From Taxillus chinensis (taxonomy: Eukaryota > Streptophyta > Magnoliopsida > Santalales > Loranthaceae): a stretch of DNA of 64,000 bases. The stretch spans positions 49,438,900 to 49,502,899 of the forward strand of contig CM042092.1 of assembly GCA_023512835.1 (NCBI GenBank), read 5' to 3'. This document shows positions 10,396 to 20,861 of the stretch, in pieces. A model generated the notes under the pieces. That model searched no databases. It was not told where the DNA came from and saw nothing but the letters and a program-made list of their open reading frames with translations. Position 1 is the stretch's first letter. The number at the start of each line of letters is the position of its first letter. Made by a program: the position numbers and the translations under genes.

Positions 10396-10716
10396 AACGA
10401 CCACCCCAGAGAAAGAGGCGTCGTGCTCCTTAGGAGATGACTGGAAGAATGCCTTAAGATCACGTAGTGATAGCTTCCATTTTACATGGCATTTCAGCAT
10501 TGTACGTTTGCATTGAGTGTTTATATTGTGTGTTTTGTTTGCAATAAAGTTGTCTGTTTCTTTAACCCCCTGCATAGACATTCATGCATACATGCATATC
10601 AAATGAAAAATCAAATAAAAGTTCCCTTGTACCCAGGTGGGTAGCAGCCTCCCTCCAGGATTGCGCACTCTTACAATCTCAGATCCCGGCGCAATCAAAT
10701 ACCTCAACCGCAGCCA
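10396..10716 (+). other. Spacer between ORF1 and gag
   Basis: Non-coding. It contains AATAAAG near 10541, an ATGCAT-rich block near 10574-10600 and a candidate 3' splice site TTGTACCCAG before GTGGGTAG near 10637. Organisation resembles the pro/RT intron, but no conserved donor was found. Confidence 0.45.
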
Positions 10717-13700
10717 ATGGCAGAAGAAACAGAGAACAGACTCATGGGGTTGGAACAGTCACAACAAACCCTACAGGGGCAAATGTCTACAATAATGGAA
10801 ATGCTCACAAAATTGACGGAAGAAAGAGGAAGAATTCCGACCGGGGCAACTACCAATCACCATCAAGAGCAGGGACAGGAGGCTGTTCAGTCACCCAACC
10901 TGGCTCCAAGACAAGCACCCACATACCATCCTGCTATGGCACAACCTCCTACCCCAAATCAAACTCATTTCACTATGCCCGCACCAGGAAATGTAATGGA
11001 AGCGGTGGGTTCCCCAGCTCCTCAGGAAAATATTGAGTCGCTCGCTCTACACCGACTCGAGGAAAGATTGAAGGCCGTAGAAGGCATTGACAGCTATGGT
11101 ATGACCAGCCCACAAGACTTATGCTTAATCCCTGGAGTGGTACTACCGCCAAAATTCAAAATGCCAGATTTTGAAAAATTCAACGGGACACGATGTCCGA
11201 AGACACATCTGGCCATGTATTGTCAAAAGATGGCCGCTTATGCTGGTGAAGACAAGCTCCTCATGCATTGTTTCCAGGAAAGCCTAACTGGGGCATCCCT
11301 TCGCTGGTATTTTCAACTGAATGGAAACCACATTAAGACATGGAAGGAATTAGCTACTTCCTTCTTGGCACAATACAAACATGTCACCGAGCTGGCACTG
11401 GATCGACTAATCCTGCAGTCTATGGAGAAGGGATCCGAAGAGAATTTCAAAGATTATGCACGAAGATGGAGAGAGGCAGCTGTGGAGGTCCAACCTCCCC
11501 TTACCGAAAGAGAACTCACTACTCTTTTTATCAACACACTAAAAGGTGTCTACTATGAGAAGTTGATCGGTAACGTCTCCAACAGCTTTGCAGACTTGGT
11601 CGTATCCGGTGAACGTGTAGAAAGTGGAATTAAAGGATTAAAGCTGAAGGGAGATGTAGCTGAGGCATCAAAACGGTTTCAACCACCAGCAAAAAGGAAA
11701 GAAAATGAAACCAACCTGGTATACCCATCGCACCCGCCGATACAACAACATTCTCCCAAGCACCAGGGTGCTATAGAGGGTCACCTGTGGCCGCCTACGC
11801 TGCACCTACACCACCTCCCCCATTCATGCCATACTTGCCACAGGGAGGGGTTCTATTTCCATATCCCATGACACCTAATCCATTTCAACCAAGAGCACCT
11901 TACGTAGAGCAACCAAGGCCAGCAAGTCAGGAAGGACCAGGACCCTCATTCCAAGGACAGGGGCAACCGAGGGCCCCGACCCAGCAAGCAGGAGCGAATC
12001 AGGCTTCTCGTCGACCACGACAAGAGTTTGATCCAATTCCAATGACTTATGCAGAATTATACCCCAAGCTCTTAGAGGCAAGGTTGGTAACCCCTATACC
12101 CTTGGGAGAAATAAAGACTCCTCCCCCGGCTTGGTATAAGCAGATGCCAGGTGTGAATATCATGCAGGTGGAGCTGGACATGATATCGAAAACTGTATCA
12201 CCTTCAAAAGGAAGGTTCAGGCATTAAAGGATGCAAAGTGGCTGGATTTTTCCGCACTGGCGGGGACACCAAATGTGAACAGTAATCCACTTCCAGAACA
12301 TTCCCATGACGTGGCCAGTATCACAACAGAAGGACGGCTGGAGAAAGTTTCATAAATACAAATGGAGAAAAGCTATTTGTTTACCCTGCTGCAGGAATAT
12401 GGATATATACTTGCTCCCGACATATTAAAGACAGAGAAGGGGACAAAGTTGGAGAAAAAATGCCTTTATCACAAAATGTCACGGGGACATGACATCGCAG
12501 AATGTACTAAGTTTTCCAAGGTGGTGCAAAAGCTCATGGACCAAAGGATGATTGAATTCTCTAGAGGGGGAATGGACAACCAAAGCCACATGATCCAAGG
12601 AGATGATTCCCTCAAATCGCCATGGGTGCCTACACCCCTTGTCTTAAACGTTAAGGCTGCAGAGATCCCGTTACTGCCACATGGAATCAATCCTCTCACT
12701 ATCCATGCCTCAAGTCTCGTGCCAGACAAGAGGGGGAGAACCGGAAGCCCACAACTACCGTAGGGAATTGCACCTCTCACCATAGGTGTTCCTGCTCCTT
12801 TCCCTTATAAGACTGATAAGGCAGTCCCATGGAACTACAGTTGTGAAGTAGTACAGGGAGCCACCGCAGCCGAAAAGAAAACCAAGAGCGGTCGGGCATA
12901 TACCCCAGATATGGCTGACAAAGCAAGAAAGGAAAAAGCTGTAGAACAAGACACTGAGTCACCACCGGAGGCAACAAAGAGAGGAACACCAATCACTGAA
13001 GAAGAGACCACAGAATTTCTGAAATTCATGAAACAGAGCGAGTATAATATTGTAGATCAGCTAAGCCGACAACCGGCCCGCATCTCCTTGCTCTCATTAA
13101 TGATGGATTCCCAACCTCACCGAGAAGCACTGCTGAAAGTTCTGAGCCAAGCCTATGTTCCATCGACCGTCTCAGTGGCAAGTGTTGATGGAATCGCCAG
13201 TAACCTCATCATGAACAACGTCATTAGCTTTGGAGATGACGAGCTACCCCAAGAAGGGAAAGGACATATAAAAGCTTTGCACATCACGGTCAAATGCAAG
13301 GAGCACACCATAGCCCGCGTACTCATTGACAACGGCTCGACCTTGAACATTATGCCCTTGCATATACTGCAGCAACTTCCAATTGACGCGTCCTATATGC
13401 GTCCCTGTACGATGAAGGTACGGGCATTCGATGGAGGAAAGCGTGACGTGGTGGGAACTCTGGATATTCCACTCATGATTGGGCCAACTACTTTTACGGT
13501 GGAATTTCAGGTGATGGACATCACGCCATATTACAGCTGTTTGTTGGGAAGACCCTGGATCCACATGGCAGGAGCGGTGCCATCGAGTCTCCACCAGAAG
13601 ATGAAGTTTGTAATGGGGAACCAGCTCATCTGCATCTCTGGAGAGACAAGTTTCCTCGTCACCAAACCGGCATCAGTTCCTTATATTGAAAGCAACGAAG

Positions 13701-14189
13701 ATGTGCCAGAATGCTCCTATCGGGCTTTTGAGATGGTGAATGTCGCTTCTGCTTCGACCATCGTCTCTCGAAGGCAGCAAAAATGGTTGCAGCCACTATG
13801 ATCAAACAGGGGTACAAACCGGGGCAAGGATTAGGCCTGACAGCTCAAGGGATTCAGAAACCCCTGACCATCCGAGAAAATACCGAAAAGTTTGGGCTAG
13901 GCTACGTCCCTACAAAAGCTAACAGACAGAGGGAAGCTATCAAAAAGAGAGAAGTCAGAATGGCAAGATTGCAGAAAAGGCCAGTACAAGAAGAAAGGAG
14001 AAGCTTTCCCCCTTTGAATGTTACATTCCGGAGTGGAGGGTTTATCCATAAGAGCCAACCTAAGCCCAAGACGGGGACTGTAGCCGTATTAGACACAAAT
14101 GAGCATGCACCAAGCGAGATGGTTCATTTAGTGCGAGAGGATCCCAACCAGCCATTGCACAATTGGACCAGCCTGGACCTCCCCATAAT
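10717..14189 (+). pseudogene. OgA gag-protease exon with G-patch
   Basis: Start MAEETENRL at 10717, same as OgB at 36131. Order: N-terminal coiled coil; gag domain (about residues 145-300, KFKMPDFEKFNGTRC through KDYARRWREAAVEVQPPLT); Pro/Gln-rich linker; a second CX2HX5HX4C knuckle (CLYHKMSRGHDIAEC, ~12450-12510); aspartic protease with IDNGSTLNIMPLHIL at about 13325-13370 and a later SCLLGRPWIH; G-patch at 13783-13925 with GYKPGQGLG and FGLGY. The first knuckle is lost through a frameshift near 12139. Other breaks: 1-base deletion near 11743, TAA near 12353, TAG at about 12761, frameshift near 13765. Gag builds the particle and protease cleaves the polyprotein. Confidence 0.85.
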
Positions 14190-14364
14190 GTAATGCTTAC
14201 GGGTCGCTGGGGTTTAATGTATTCTATGTACTTTGAAGCTGTGAACATTTGTTTTTCCTTAAACCTTCCAATAAAATGTGTTTTTCAAATCTTTCATGGT
14301 GCATTCCATTCATCACATATGCATATCATATTTGGTTACCAACTTGTTATTCTCTTATAAACAG
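14190..14364 (+). other. Predicted intron between protease and RT, OgA
   Basis: GT at 14190, AG at 14363-14364, 175 bases. The donor overlaps the gag-pro stop: ATG-TAA at 14188-14193 is cut after AT. Exon 2 begins with G at 14365, which completes an ATG codon and enters the RT frame (YHNVNENIV). Thus unspliced RNA stops after gag-pro, spliced RNA reads on into pol. The 3' end has TTATTCTCTTATAAACAG. Matching introns: 39608-39789 and, minus strand, 48531-48350. Ogre elements are known to carry an intron at this place. Confidence 0.8.
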
Positions 14365-15626
14365 GTATCACAATGTCAATGAAAACATAGTATGCGAAAG
14401 CGAAACGAGATGCCAAAGGTTTGACCAAAGTCCAAACTGGGAGCAGGCCGTGTTTGAAGCTGATGAGAATGAGATAGAAGAGACACCTGAGCTACCAGGG
14501 GAGATTATACGCCTATTGGAAAGGGAAGACCGTTTATCCGTTCCAAGTGAAGACCCAGTAGAAATAGTGAATTTGGGGACGACAGCCGAACCAAAAGAAT
14601 TGAGGGTGGGGTCTTTGATAGCTACCGACATCAGGAGGAAGTTAATCGAGCTATTAAGAAGCTACATCGACATTTTTGCATGGTCATACCAAGATATGCC
14701 CGGGTTAGACACAGATATAGTGCAACATCACATACCCGTGAAGCCAGAGTGCAAGCCAGTACCGCAGAAATTGCGAAGAATGAGGCCAGAGATGATACTA
14801 AAGATTAAAGAAGAAGTCAAAAAGCAATGGGATGAAGGTTTCCTAAGTGTCTCCCACTATCCAGAATGGGTCGCTAATGTTGTACCAGTACCAAAGAAAG
14901 GAGGCAAAGTACGCATGTGTGTCGACTATAGAGATCTGAATTGGGCCAGTCCGAAAGACAACTTCCCACTTCCTCATATTGATACCTTAGTGGATAATAC
15001 AGCAAAACATGCCCTATTCTCCTTCATGGATGGTTTCTCGGGCTATAATCAAATTCGTATGGCCCCCGAACACAAAGAGAGAACCACATTCACGACACTT
15101 TGGGGCACCTTTTGCTATAACGTGATGCCTTTTGGCCTGAGGAATGCAAGGGCAACCTATCAGCGAGCCATGGTGACCCTATTCCACGACATGATGCATA
15201 AAGAAGTCGAGGTATATGTGGACGACATGATAGCCAAATCTCGAAGCACTGAAGATCATATCGAAGTACTCCGCAAGCTCTTCAATAGGCTACGGAAATA
15301 TCAACTGAAATTGAACCCCAAAAAGTGCACTTTCGGAGCCATATCGAGAAAATTGTTGGGTTTCATTGTGAGCCAAAAAGGAGTGGAAATCGATCCAGAT
15401 AAAGTTCGAGCTATCCAAGAGATGCCGCCACCACGAACCATCAAGGAGGTTAGAGGATTCCTAGGGCGACCGAATTATATTGCCCGATTTGTTTCCCAGC
15501 TGACAGCCACATGTGAACCCATTTTCAAGACTTTACGAAAGAACAACCCAGAAATTTGGAATGACAAATGTCAAGAAGCTTTTGACAAGATCAAACAATA
15601 TCTGTCTAATTCACCCATTTTGATCC
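14365..15626 (+). pseudogene. OgA pol exon, reverse transcriptase part
   Basis: Open from the splice acceptor up to the nested solo LTR. RT motifs: MRPEMILKIKEEVKKQWDEG, VCVDYRDLN-type segment as MCVDYRDLNWASPKDNFPLP (~14915-14975), FMDGFSGYNQIRMA (~15025-15063), FCYNVMPFGLRNA and the catalytic YVDD at 15215-15226. After it comes the connection region (FGAISRKLLGFIVSQKGVEI, VRGFLGRPNYIARF). Converts element RNA to DNA. The RT frame itself is open here; it is interrupted at TCCCACCA by the solo LTR. Confidence 0.88.
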
Positions 15627-15631
15627 CACCA
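15627..15631 (+). repeat. Target site duplication of solo LTR, left copy
   Basis: CACCA, repeated exactly at 17451-17455. Removing the LTR and one copy restores the OgB reading TCCCACCAGTAGCGGATAG apart from one substitution. Confidence 0.9.
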
Positions 15632-15935
15632 TGTAATGACCCGTGTGTAACCCGTGTGTAAGGAGTTAACCACAAACACCTTGGATGTTGGTACACAAGT
15701 TTAAGGTAAGAGATGAGCCCAAGAGGGGACTTTTGAGAGGTGCATGTGTCAAGCGATAGCGTACATTTATGCCCTAGGAAGATGTTATGCGTTCTGAGGC
15801 GGTTTAAGTTGTTTTGGCTGATCTTGGAGCTCACTTTTGACCTAGTAGATGGCCTCAAACAATTGGCGTGCAAGAACAAAAGTTTCTTAGAATGAGGTCC
15901 TCTATCTACCACAGAAATTTCAGAGCATTTGGAGC

Positions 15936-15964
15936 TGCACGTGAATTCACCCATTTCACGTGCA
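15936..15964. repeat. 12-base-arm palindrome, solo LTR
   Basis: Arms TGCACGTGAATT and ATTTCACGTGCA, short spacer CACCC. Contains two CACGTG G-box cores. Confidence 0.65.
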
Positions 15965-16036
15965 AGCATATTTTTGCTTCTCAGGCCTCTACAAGATGCA
16001 AGGAGACTTGGGGTAAAGTTTGGGTGCATTTGGAGC

Positions 16037-16064
16037 TGCACGCCAATTGGGGAATTGGCGTGCA
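16037..16064. repeat. Perfect 12-base-arm palindrome, solo LTR
   Basis: Arms TGCACGCCAATT and AATTGGCGTGCA are exact reverse complements, separated by GGGG. Confidence 0.75.
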
Positions 16065-16193
16065 AATTGGCGTGCAGGCATATTTTTGCATGGTTCCCTT
16101 GGTTTTGTCATTCTAAGGAACTTTCTCCAAAGGACCATGTTGAAATTCCGCGTATTTTGGCCTATATGGGTGCGGAAAGGTGGTAACTTGTGT

Positions 16194-16253
16194 GATCAAA
16201 ACTACGTCGTTTTGATCCTGGGATTCACTTAATCAAAACTACGTCGTTTTGAT
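16194..16253. promoter_or_regulatory. Two CAAAAC/GTTTTG palindromes upstream of TATA, solo LTR
   Basis: ATCAAAACTACGTCGTTTTGAT occurs twice in effect: arms ATCAAAAC and GTTTTGAT around TACGTC, at 16194-16217 (with an extra G/C pair) and 16232-16253. The second copy ends 11 bases before the TATA box. Confidence 0.65.
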
Positions 16254-16264
16254 GTTGTGTTGTC

Positions 16265-16270
16265 TATATA
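16265..16270 (+). promoter_or_regulatory. Solo LTR TATA box
   Basis: TATATA in GTCTATATAAGGAGG, just downstream of the duplicated palindromes. Confidence 0.6.
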
Positions 16271-16842
16271 AGGAGGAGGAGTCCCTCTGTTTTAGGTTTA
16301 GGGTTTGTTGCTTCACCAGCCGTCGCGAGAGAGAAAGAGAGGGAAGGGGAGCTCCTGGGTTTTGCCTGGGCGTCTTGCGTGGGTGGTCGGTGCTTCGTGG
16401 GTGGACGGCGTTCGGCTTGGGATCAGACCGTTCTTTGTGTTGTTGCGTTTTCCTTGAGGTAGGGGTTCTGTTCTTCCTAAATCCTCCTCTGTCCTAGGGT
16501 CCTAGGGCAGAATATGAGATATCTGTTATATTATTTATATGTAAATTCATATAGGTGTGACCTCCTATATGAATGTTGGCCTCCAGTGGCATGTTGGTGT
16601 GATTCCGTGGATTACATGCTATGTGTTCGATGAAATGCCTGTGTGAATATAGTTGTATGCATATGCCCATTACGTGTTTGGTAATATGCCTGTGTGGCTG
16701 GATTTGTGGTTTAGTGTATGTGTCTTGTGTGTTTGCTCTATTTTCCTGAATGGTTGGGTTTGTGCGCTTGTGAACGGGTGCACACCAAGTGTTTGGTGGT
16801 ATGCTTGAGTGACCATGTGTGTTGTGTGCTTGATTGTGGTAT

Positions 16843-16948
16843 CTTGGCCTGAAGAGGCGGTTAAAGAACTTTGCCTGAGAGGCGGTTAAATCACTTGGCC
16901 TGAAGAGGCGGTTAAATAACTTGGCCTGAAGAGGCGGTTAAATCACTT
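16843..16948 (+). repeat. Short tandem array in solo LTR
   Basis: Four units of about 24-27 bases built on TTGGCCTGAAGAGGCGGTTA; the second unit lacks part of the left side. Confidence 0.8.
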
Positions 16949-17308
16949 GTGTTTTGTGTGGTGGATAATTGTGACGACTGATGTGGTTTGTTATTGTTTG
17001 TTGAGATTGTTGTAACACGTCATCGCCCTGTGCACATGCATGTAGCCGCTAGGAGCATGGGAAGGGTTGGGGAGACTTGATCCCTACTGAGCTGTGGTTG
17101 CTCACCCCTCCTACTGTGTTTGTTTGTTTTCCAGGGACTTACAGGCGTTAGGTGGATACACCAAGGTGGAAGACCCTCTCCACTTTATTGTTCATTTCGG
17201 TAATGTACTTTTATGATTTATGTAACCCCGGGGGAGGGGAATGTACTAAGGGATTGAACTGTAATCAGGGACTTGGTTGTTTTGTGAACCTTTGATGTTT
17301 TGGAATTA

Positions 17309-17314
17309 AATAAA
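17309..17314 (+). terminator. Polyadenylation-type signal in solo LTR
   Basis: AATAAA about 140 bases before the LTR end, consistent with the R-region position. Confidence 0.45.
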
Positions 17315-17450
17315 GATGTGGCTTATTTGATTTATTGTAATTGTTAGACTTGCTTGTGTGGCATCCAGTAATCCAACCCCATTGCCCTCCGTGTGGGTGA
17401 ATGGGGAGTCACGTACCGGTTTCCTCGGGTTGGAAATCCGGGGCGTGACA

Positions 17451-18529
17451 CACCAGTACCGGATAGACCTCTGATCTTATACTTGACCGTTCAGGAGTCA
17501 GCGATGGGTTGTGTCTTGGGGCAACATGATTCTACAGGCAAGAAGGAGCAGGCCATTTATTACCTCAGCAAGAAGTTCACCATCAATGAAGAAAACTACA
17601 CGCCCTTGGAAAAGACGTGCTGTGCTCTTGTCTGGATAACAAGAAGATTGAGGCAATACACCCTTTATCATACTACTTGGCTGATTTCAAGGCATGATCC
17701 GCTCAAATATCTCTTGGAAAAACCATCCATTTCTTGAAGAATCGCCAAATGGCAGTTGATCCTATCGGAGTACGATATCATCTACGTACCTCAAAAAGCC
17801 ATAAAAGGAAGTGCAATAGCCGACTATCTGGCAGACAGAGCGCTGGAAGACTTTGAGCCCATGACTATTGGCTTCCCAGATGAGCACATTAACATCATTT
17901 CGGCCGAAGTATCAGACATATGGACGATGTGGTTCGATGGAGCCTCTAGTCTCTTAGGTCACGGTGTTGGGGCCATCCTGATATCCCCAAAAGGCGAACA
18001 TTTCCCCATGGCGGCAAAGCTAACCTTCCCTTGTACAAACAATGTGGCAGAGTATGAGGCTTGTGTGATGGGACTTCAAGAAGCCATTCACAAAGGAATC
18101 AAAAAATTACGAGTGTTCGGTGATTTGGCACTCATCATTTTTCAAGTAAGGGGTGAATGGGAGACTCGAAACCACAAATTAATCCCATATCGGAAGCACG
18201 TTGCAGAGTTAGCCGAGCATTTCGAAGACATCACATTTGAGCATATGCCCAGGGAATGCAACCAGCTCCCTGACACGCTGGCAACTCTAGCCTCCCTCAT
18301 TCGACTAGACACAAAGTTGGAAGTTCAGTCTTTCGATATCCGTATACAAGATGTTCCTGCACATTGCATGGCCATTGAAGGACATACTAAAGAAAAACCT
18401 TGGTTTGAGGACATCAAACAATATTTGCTTAAGCAAGAATACCCAACAGAGGCCACTGAATCTGATAAGAGAAATATCCGAAGGTCAGCGTCCAACTATT
18501 ATATTGATGGCTCAATTCTGTATAAGTGA
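17451..18529 (+). pseudogene. OgA pol: RNase H and archaeal-type RNase H
   Basis: Resumes pol after the solo LTR. First the gypsy RNase H (17456-17735: RPLILYLTVQESAMGCVLGQ, IYYLSKKFTINEENY), ending in a TGA at 17735 where OgB has GGA. Then a second RNase H of the type found only in Tat elements: MWFDGASSLLGHGVGAI (~17930), TNNVAEYEACVMGLQEAI (~18040), LRVFGD (~18110), with the acidic residues Asp, Glu, Asp visible. The frame ends in TGA at 18527 where OgB has AGA. RNase H removes the RNA strand during reverse transcription; the second copy probably replaces or supports the first. Confidence 0.85.
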
Positions 18530-19647
18530 AACCACGACATGGTGCTATTGCGGTGTGTGCCAAAAGAAGAATCAACACAAATTATGAAAGAAGTGCACGA
18601 AGGGGAATGTGGTTCACATGCAAACGGACATGCATTAACAAGACAAATCATGCGAATGGGCTACTATTGGGTCACCATGGAAAAAGATTGCATTGAATAT
18701 GTGCGCAAATGCCTCAAGTGTCAAATTTATGGCGACAAGATTCAAGTACCGCCGTCCAAACTACACGTGATGGTCTCCCCGTGGCCGTTCTCACTTTGGG
18801 GCATTGACGTTATCGGACCAATATCTCCAAAAGCGTCTAATGGTCATCGTTTCATTTTGGTAGCCATTGATTACTTCACCAAGTGGGTGGAAGCAGCATC
18901 ATACGCTAATGTCACACAAGCTGTGGTACTTCGATTTATACGGAACAACATCATATGCCGATATGGTCTTCCCGAGCAGATCATAACGGACAATGCTGCC
19001 AATTTGAACAGCCGGATGATAGGGAGGTTGTGCGAAACATAAAAAATTCAACACCGCAACTCGACCCACTATCGCCCAAAGATGAATGGAGCAGTCGAGG
19101 CAGCCAACAAGAACATCAAGAACATTATCAGAAAGATGACCGAAACGTACAAAGATTGGCACGAGAAGCTACCTTACGCTTTGCATGCTTATCGTACCTC
19201 AGTGCGTACATCGACTGGGGCAACTCCATTTTCTTTGGTCTATGGCATGGAAGCAGTCCTACCGGTCGAAGTGGAGATACCTTCCCTCCGAGTACTTAAG
19301 GATACTCAACTCGAAGAAGCAGAATGGGCCCAAAGTCGTTATGAGCAGTTGAATTTAATTGAGGGCAAGCGCCTGGCAGCAGTTTGCAGAGGATAGCTGT
19401 ATCAACAGAGAATGATGAACAATTACAATAAAAGGTGAAGCCCAGAAGCTTTCAAGAGGGTGATCTTGTCCTCAAGAAGATCTTGCCAATCCAGCATGAC
19501 CATCGAGGAAAGTGGACTCCCAATTATAAAGGCCCATATGTTGTGAAAAAAGCATTCTCGGGAGGCGCATTGATCCTTGCCAAAATGGACGGAGATGAGC
19601 TTCCTAATCCAGTGAATAGTGACGCCGTCAAAAAGTTTTATGCTTAA
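18530..19647 (+). pseudogene. OgA integrase
   Basis: Zinc-binding region HEGECGSHANGHALTRQIM with CLKCQ (~18600-18725), core with Asp in WGIDVIGP (~18805), Asp in IITDNAANLNS (~18985), Glu in GAVEAANKNIKN (~19090); C-terminal part LVLKKILPIQHDHRGKWTPN to the TAA at 19645-19647. Broken by TAA at about 19040 (OgB has TAC), by TAG near 19394 and by a 1-base loss near 19433. Integrase inserts the DNA copy into the genome. Confidence 0.85.
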
Positions 19648-20860
19648 CTCTCATGTCTCCCAACAAGATTCTCACTCCTGTAATGAGCGGACTTGGTGAA
19701 AACCCAAAAGGACACCGAGGGTAAAATACAAAGCTCCAACAAAAGACAAAAAAGAAAACAAAGGCGGACTTGGTGAAAACCCGAAAGGGCACCAAGGGTA
19801 AAATACAAAGCCAACAATAAATCTTGAAGGGTGAAATCAGTTCAGTCAGAAACTGAAAGGATCAGGACCACAACAAATAGGGTCTGTTGCAAGCAGTAGA
19901 GACAACATCATCCAAAAACAGCGACTGCAAACAGTGGAAGACTTGGTCAAACCTGCGGCACACTCGAATCAAATTTGTACATTATGCTTTTAAAGACTTG
20001 CGATTCTATTTATCAAATTATGACAATAGGACACTTTTTATGATATAAATATGTTTTGTGGAATTAAACCAGCAAAAATCTTTTTATCTCTTTAATCATG
20101 TTACATCGTTTTCATTTCACATTTGAGTAGAACATCTTAAATCCCCAGTAAGCTCTTCTAGCATTGCCTTATGAGTAGGGCCAAGCTCAAAATCCCCAAA
20201 CAACTTAAAGCCCCCAATTCGGAGTACTCATATCTCCACGGGATATCACTATCCCCAGAGAAGCCGTCAAATCAATATCCTCAATATGGCGAAGCGAATT
20301 TTAATAGACCCTTCGTGCACAACAGAGAGTTCCCCAGCAAAGACAGGATGGACTTTCCATCCAAAGAGAACGTTGTTCCCCAACAAGTTGAATGTTAGCC
20401 AACCTCTCCAACAACGGCCAAACCCTCAGTGATACATCACGTGGCATTCAATGCATACATCGCACGACATCACATTGCATCGTATTTCACCACAAGTTGA
20501 GGTTTATGCTTCCCCGCATACAGCACATTGCATTCCATGCATCATTGGCATACATTCAACATACTCTGTAATTGCAGGAATGTTGCTGCCTCTGGAGATC
20601 CTAGGAGCTCATATTCAGCAAACTTCTCTTCAAGCTATCCTAACTTTCTTCGTTCAACTGTACAACTCTTTCCTTGCAATTGCCCCAAAGTCTAAACGCA
20701 TCCTTTTGGCAGTCGATAACCTTTTCCCATTTTGGGTCACCTTGTAGAGCGATCTCCTTGAGTGAACTCGTAGAGGGAGCTTAAATTGGGTTACTTCCCA
20801 AACTCACCAATTCCTTAAAGCATTTCCCCAAATACCATTTGATGTCTCCAACAAATCTTC
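19648..20860 (+). other. OgA 3' UTR
   Basis: No gene. It holds a two-fold direct repeat (GGACTTGGTGAAAACCC ... GGGTAAAATACAAAGC at about 19688-19735 and 19766-19811) and an ATGCAT-rich block followed by ATTGCAG/GAATG near 20520-20582. Homologous stretches: 42844-43580 (OgB, 5' part deleted) and, minus strand, 30304-29130 (OgC). Confidence 0.6.
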
Positions 20861-20861
20861 C

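Larger units (their letters stand above)
15632..17450 (+). mobile_element. Solo LTR, 1,819 bp, inserted in OgA pol
   Basis: Begins TGTAATGACC, ends GGGGCGTGACA, flanked by the perfect duplication CACCA. No coding sequence. Orientation follows the TATA box (16265-16270) and AATAAA (17309-17314), both plus. A solo LTR results from recombination between the two LTRs of an integrated element. Its ends differ from all other LTRs in the window, yet the segment from about 15773 to 16270 is related to the promoter half of the AthD LTRs. A short tandem array lies at 16843-16948. Confidence 0.92.

Noticed and set aside
10396..10716. Second firm intron between ORF1 and gag
   Set aside because: Acceptor-like site is conserved but no donor is shared between OgA and OgB, and ORF1 has its own stop; kept only as a possibility.
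15632..17450. Short non-autonomous element (TRIM or MITE) instead of a solo LTR
   Set aside because: No terminal inverted repeats beyond TG/CA, no internal primer site or polypurine tract, but TATA and polyadenylation signal in LTR order and a 5-base target duplication.
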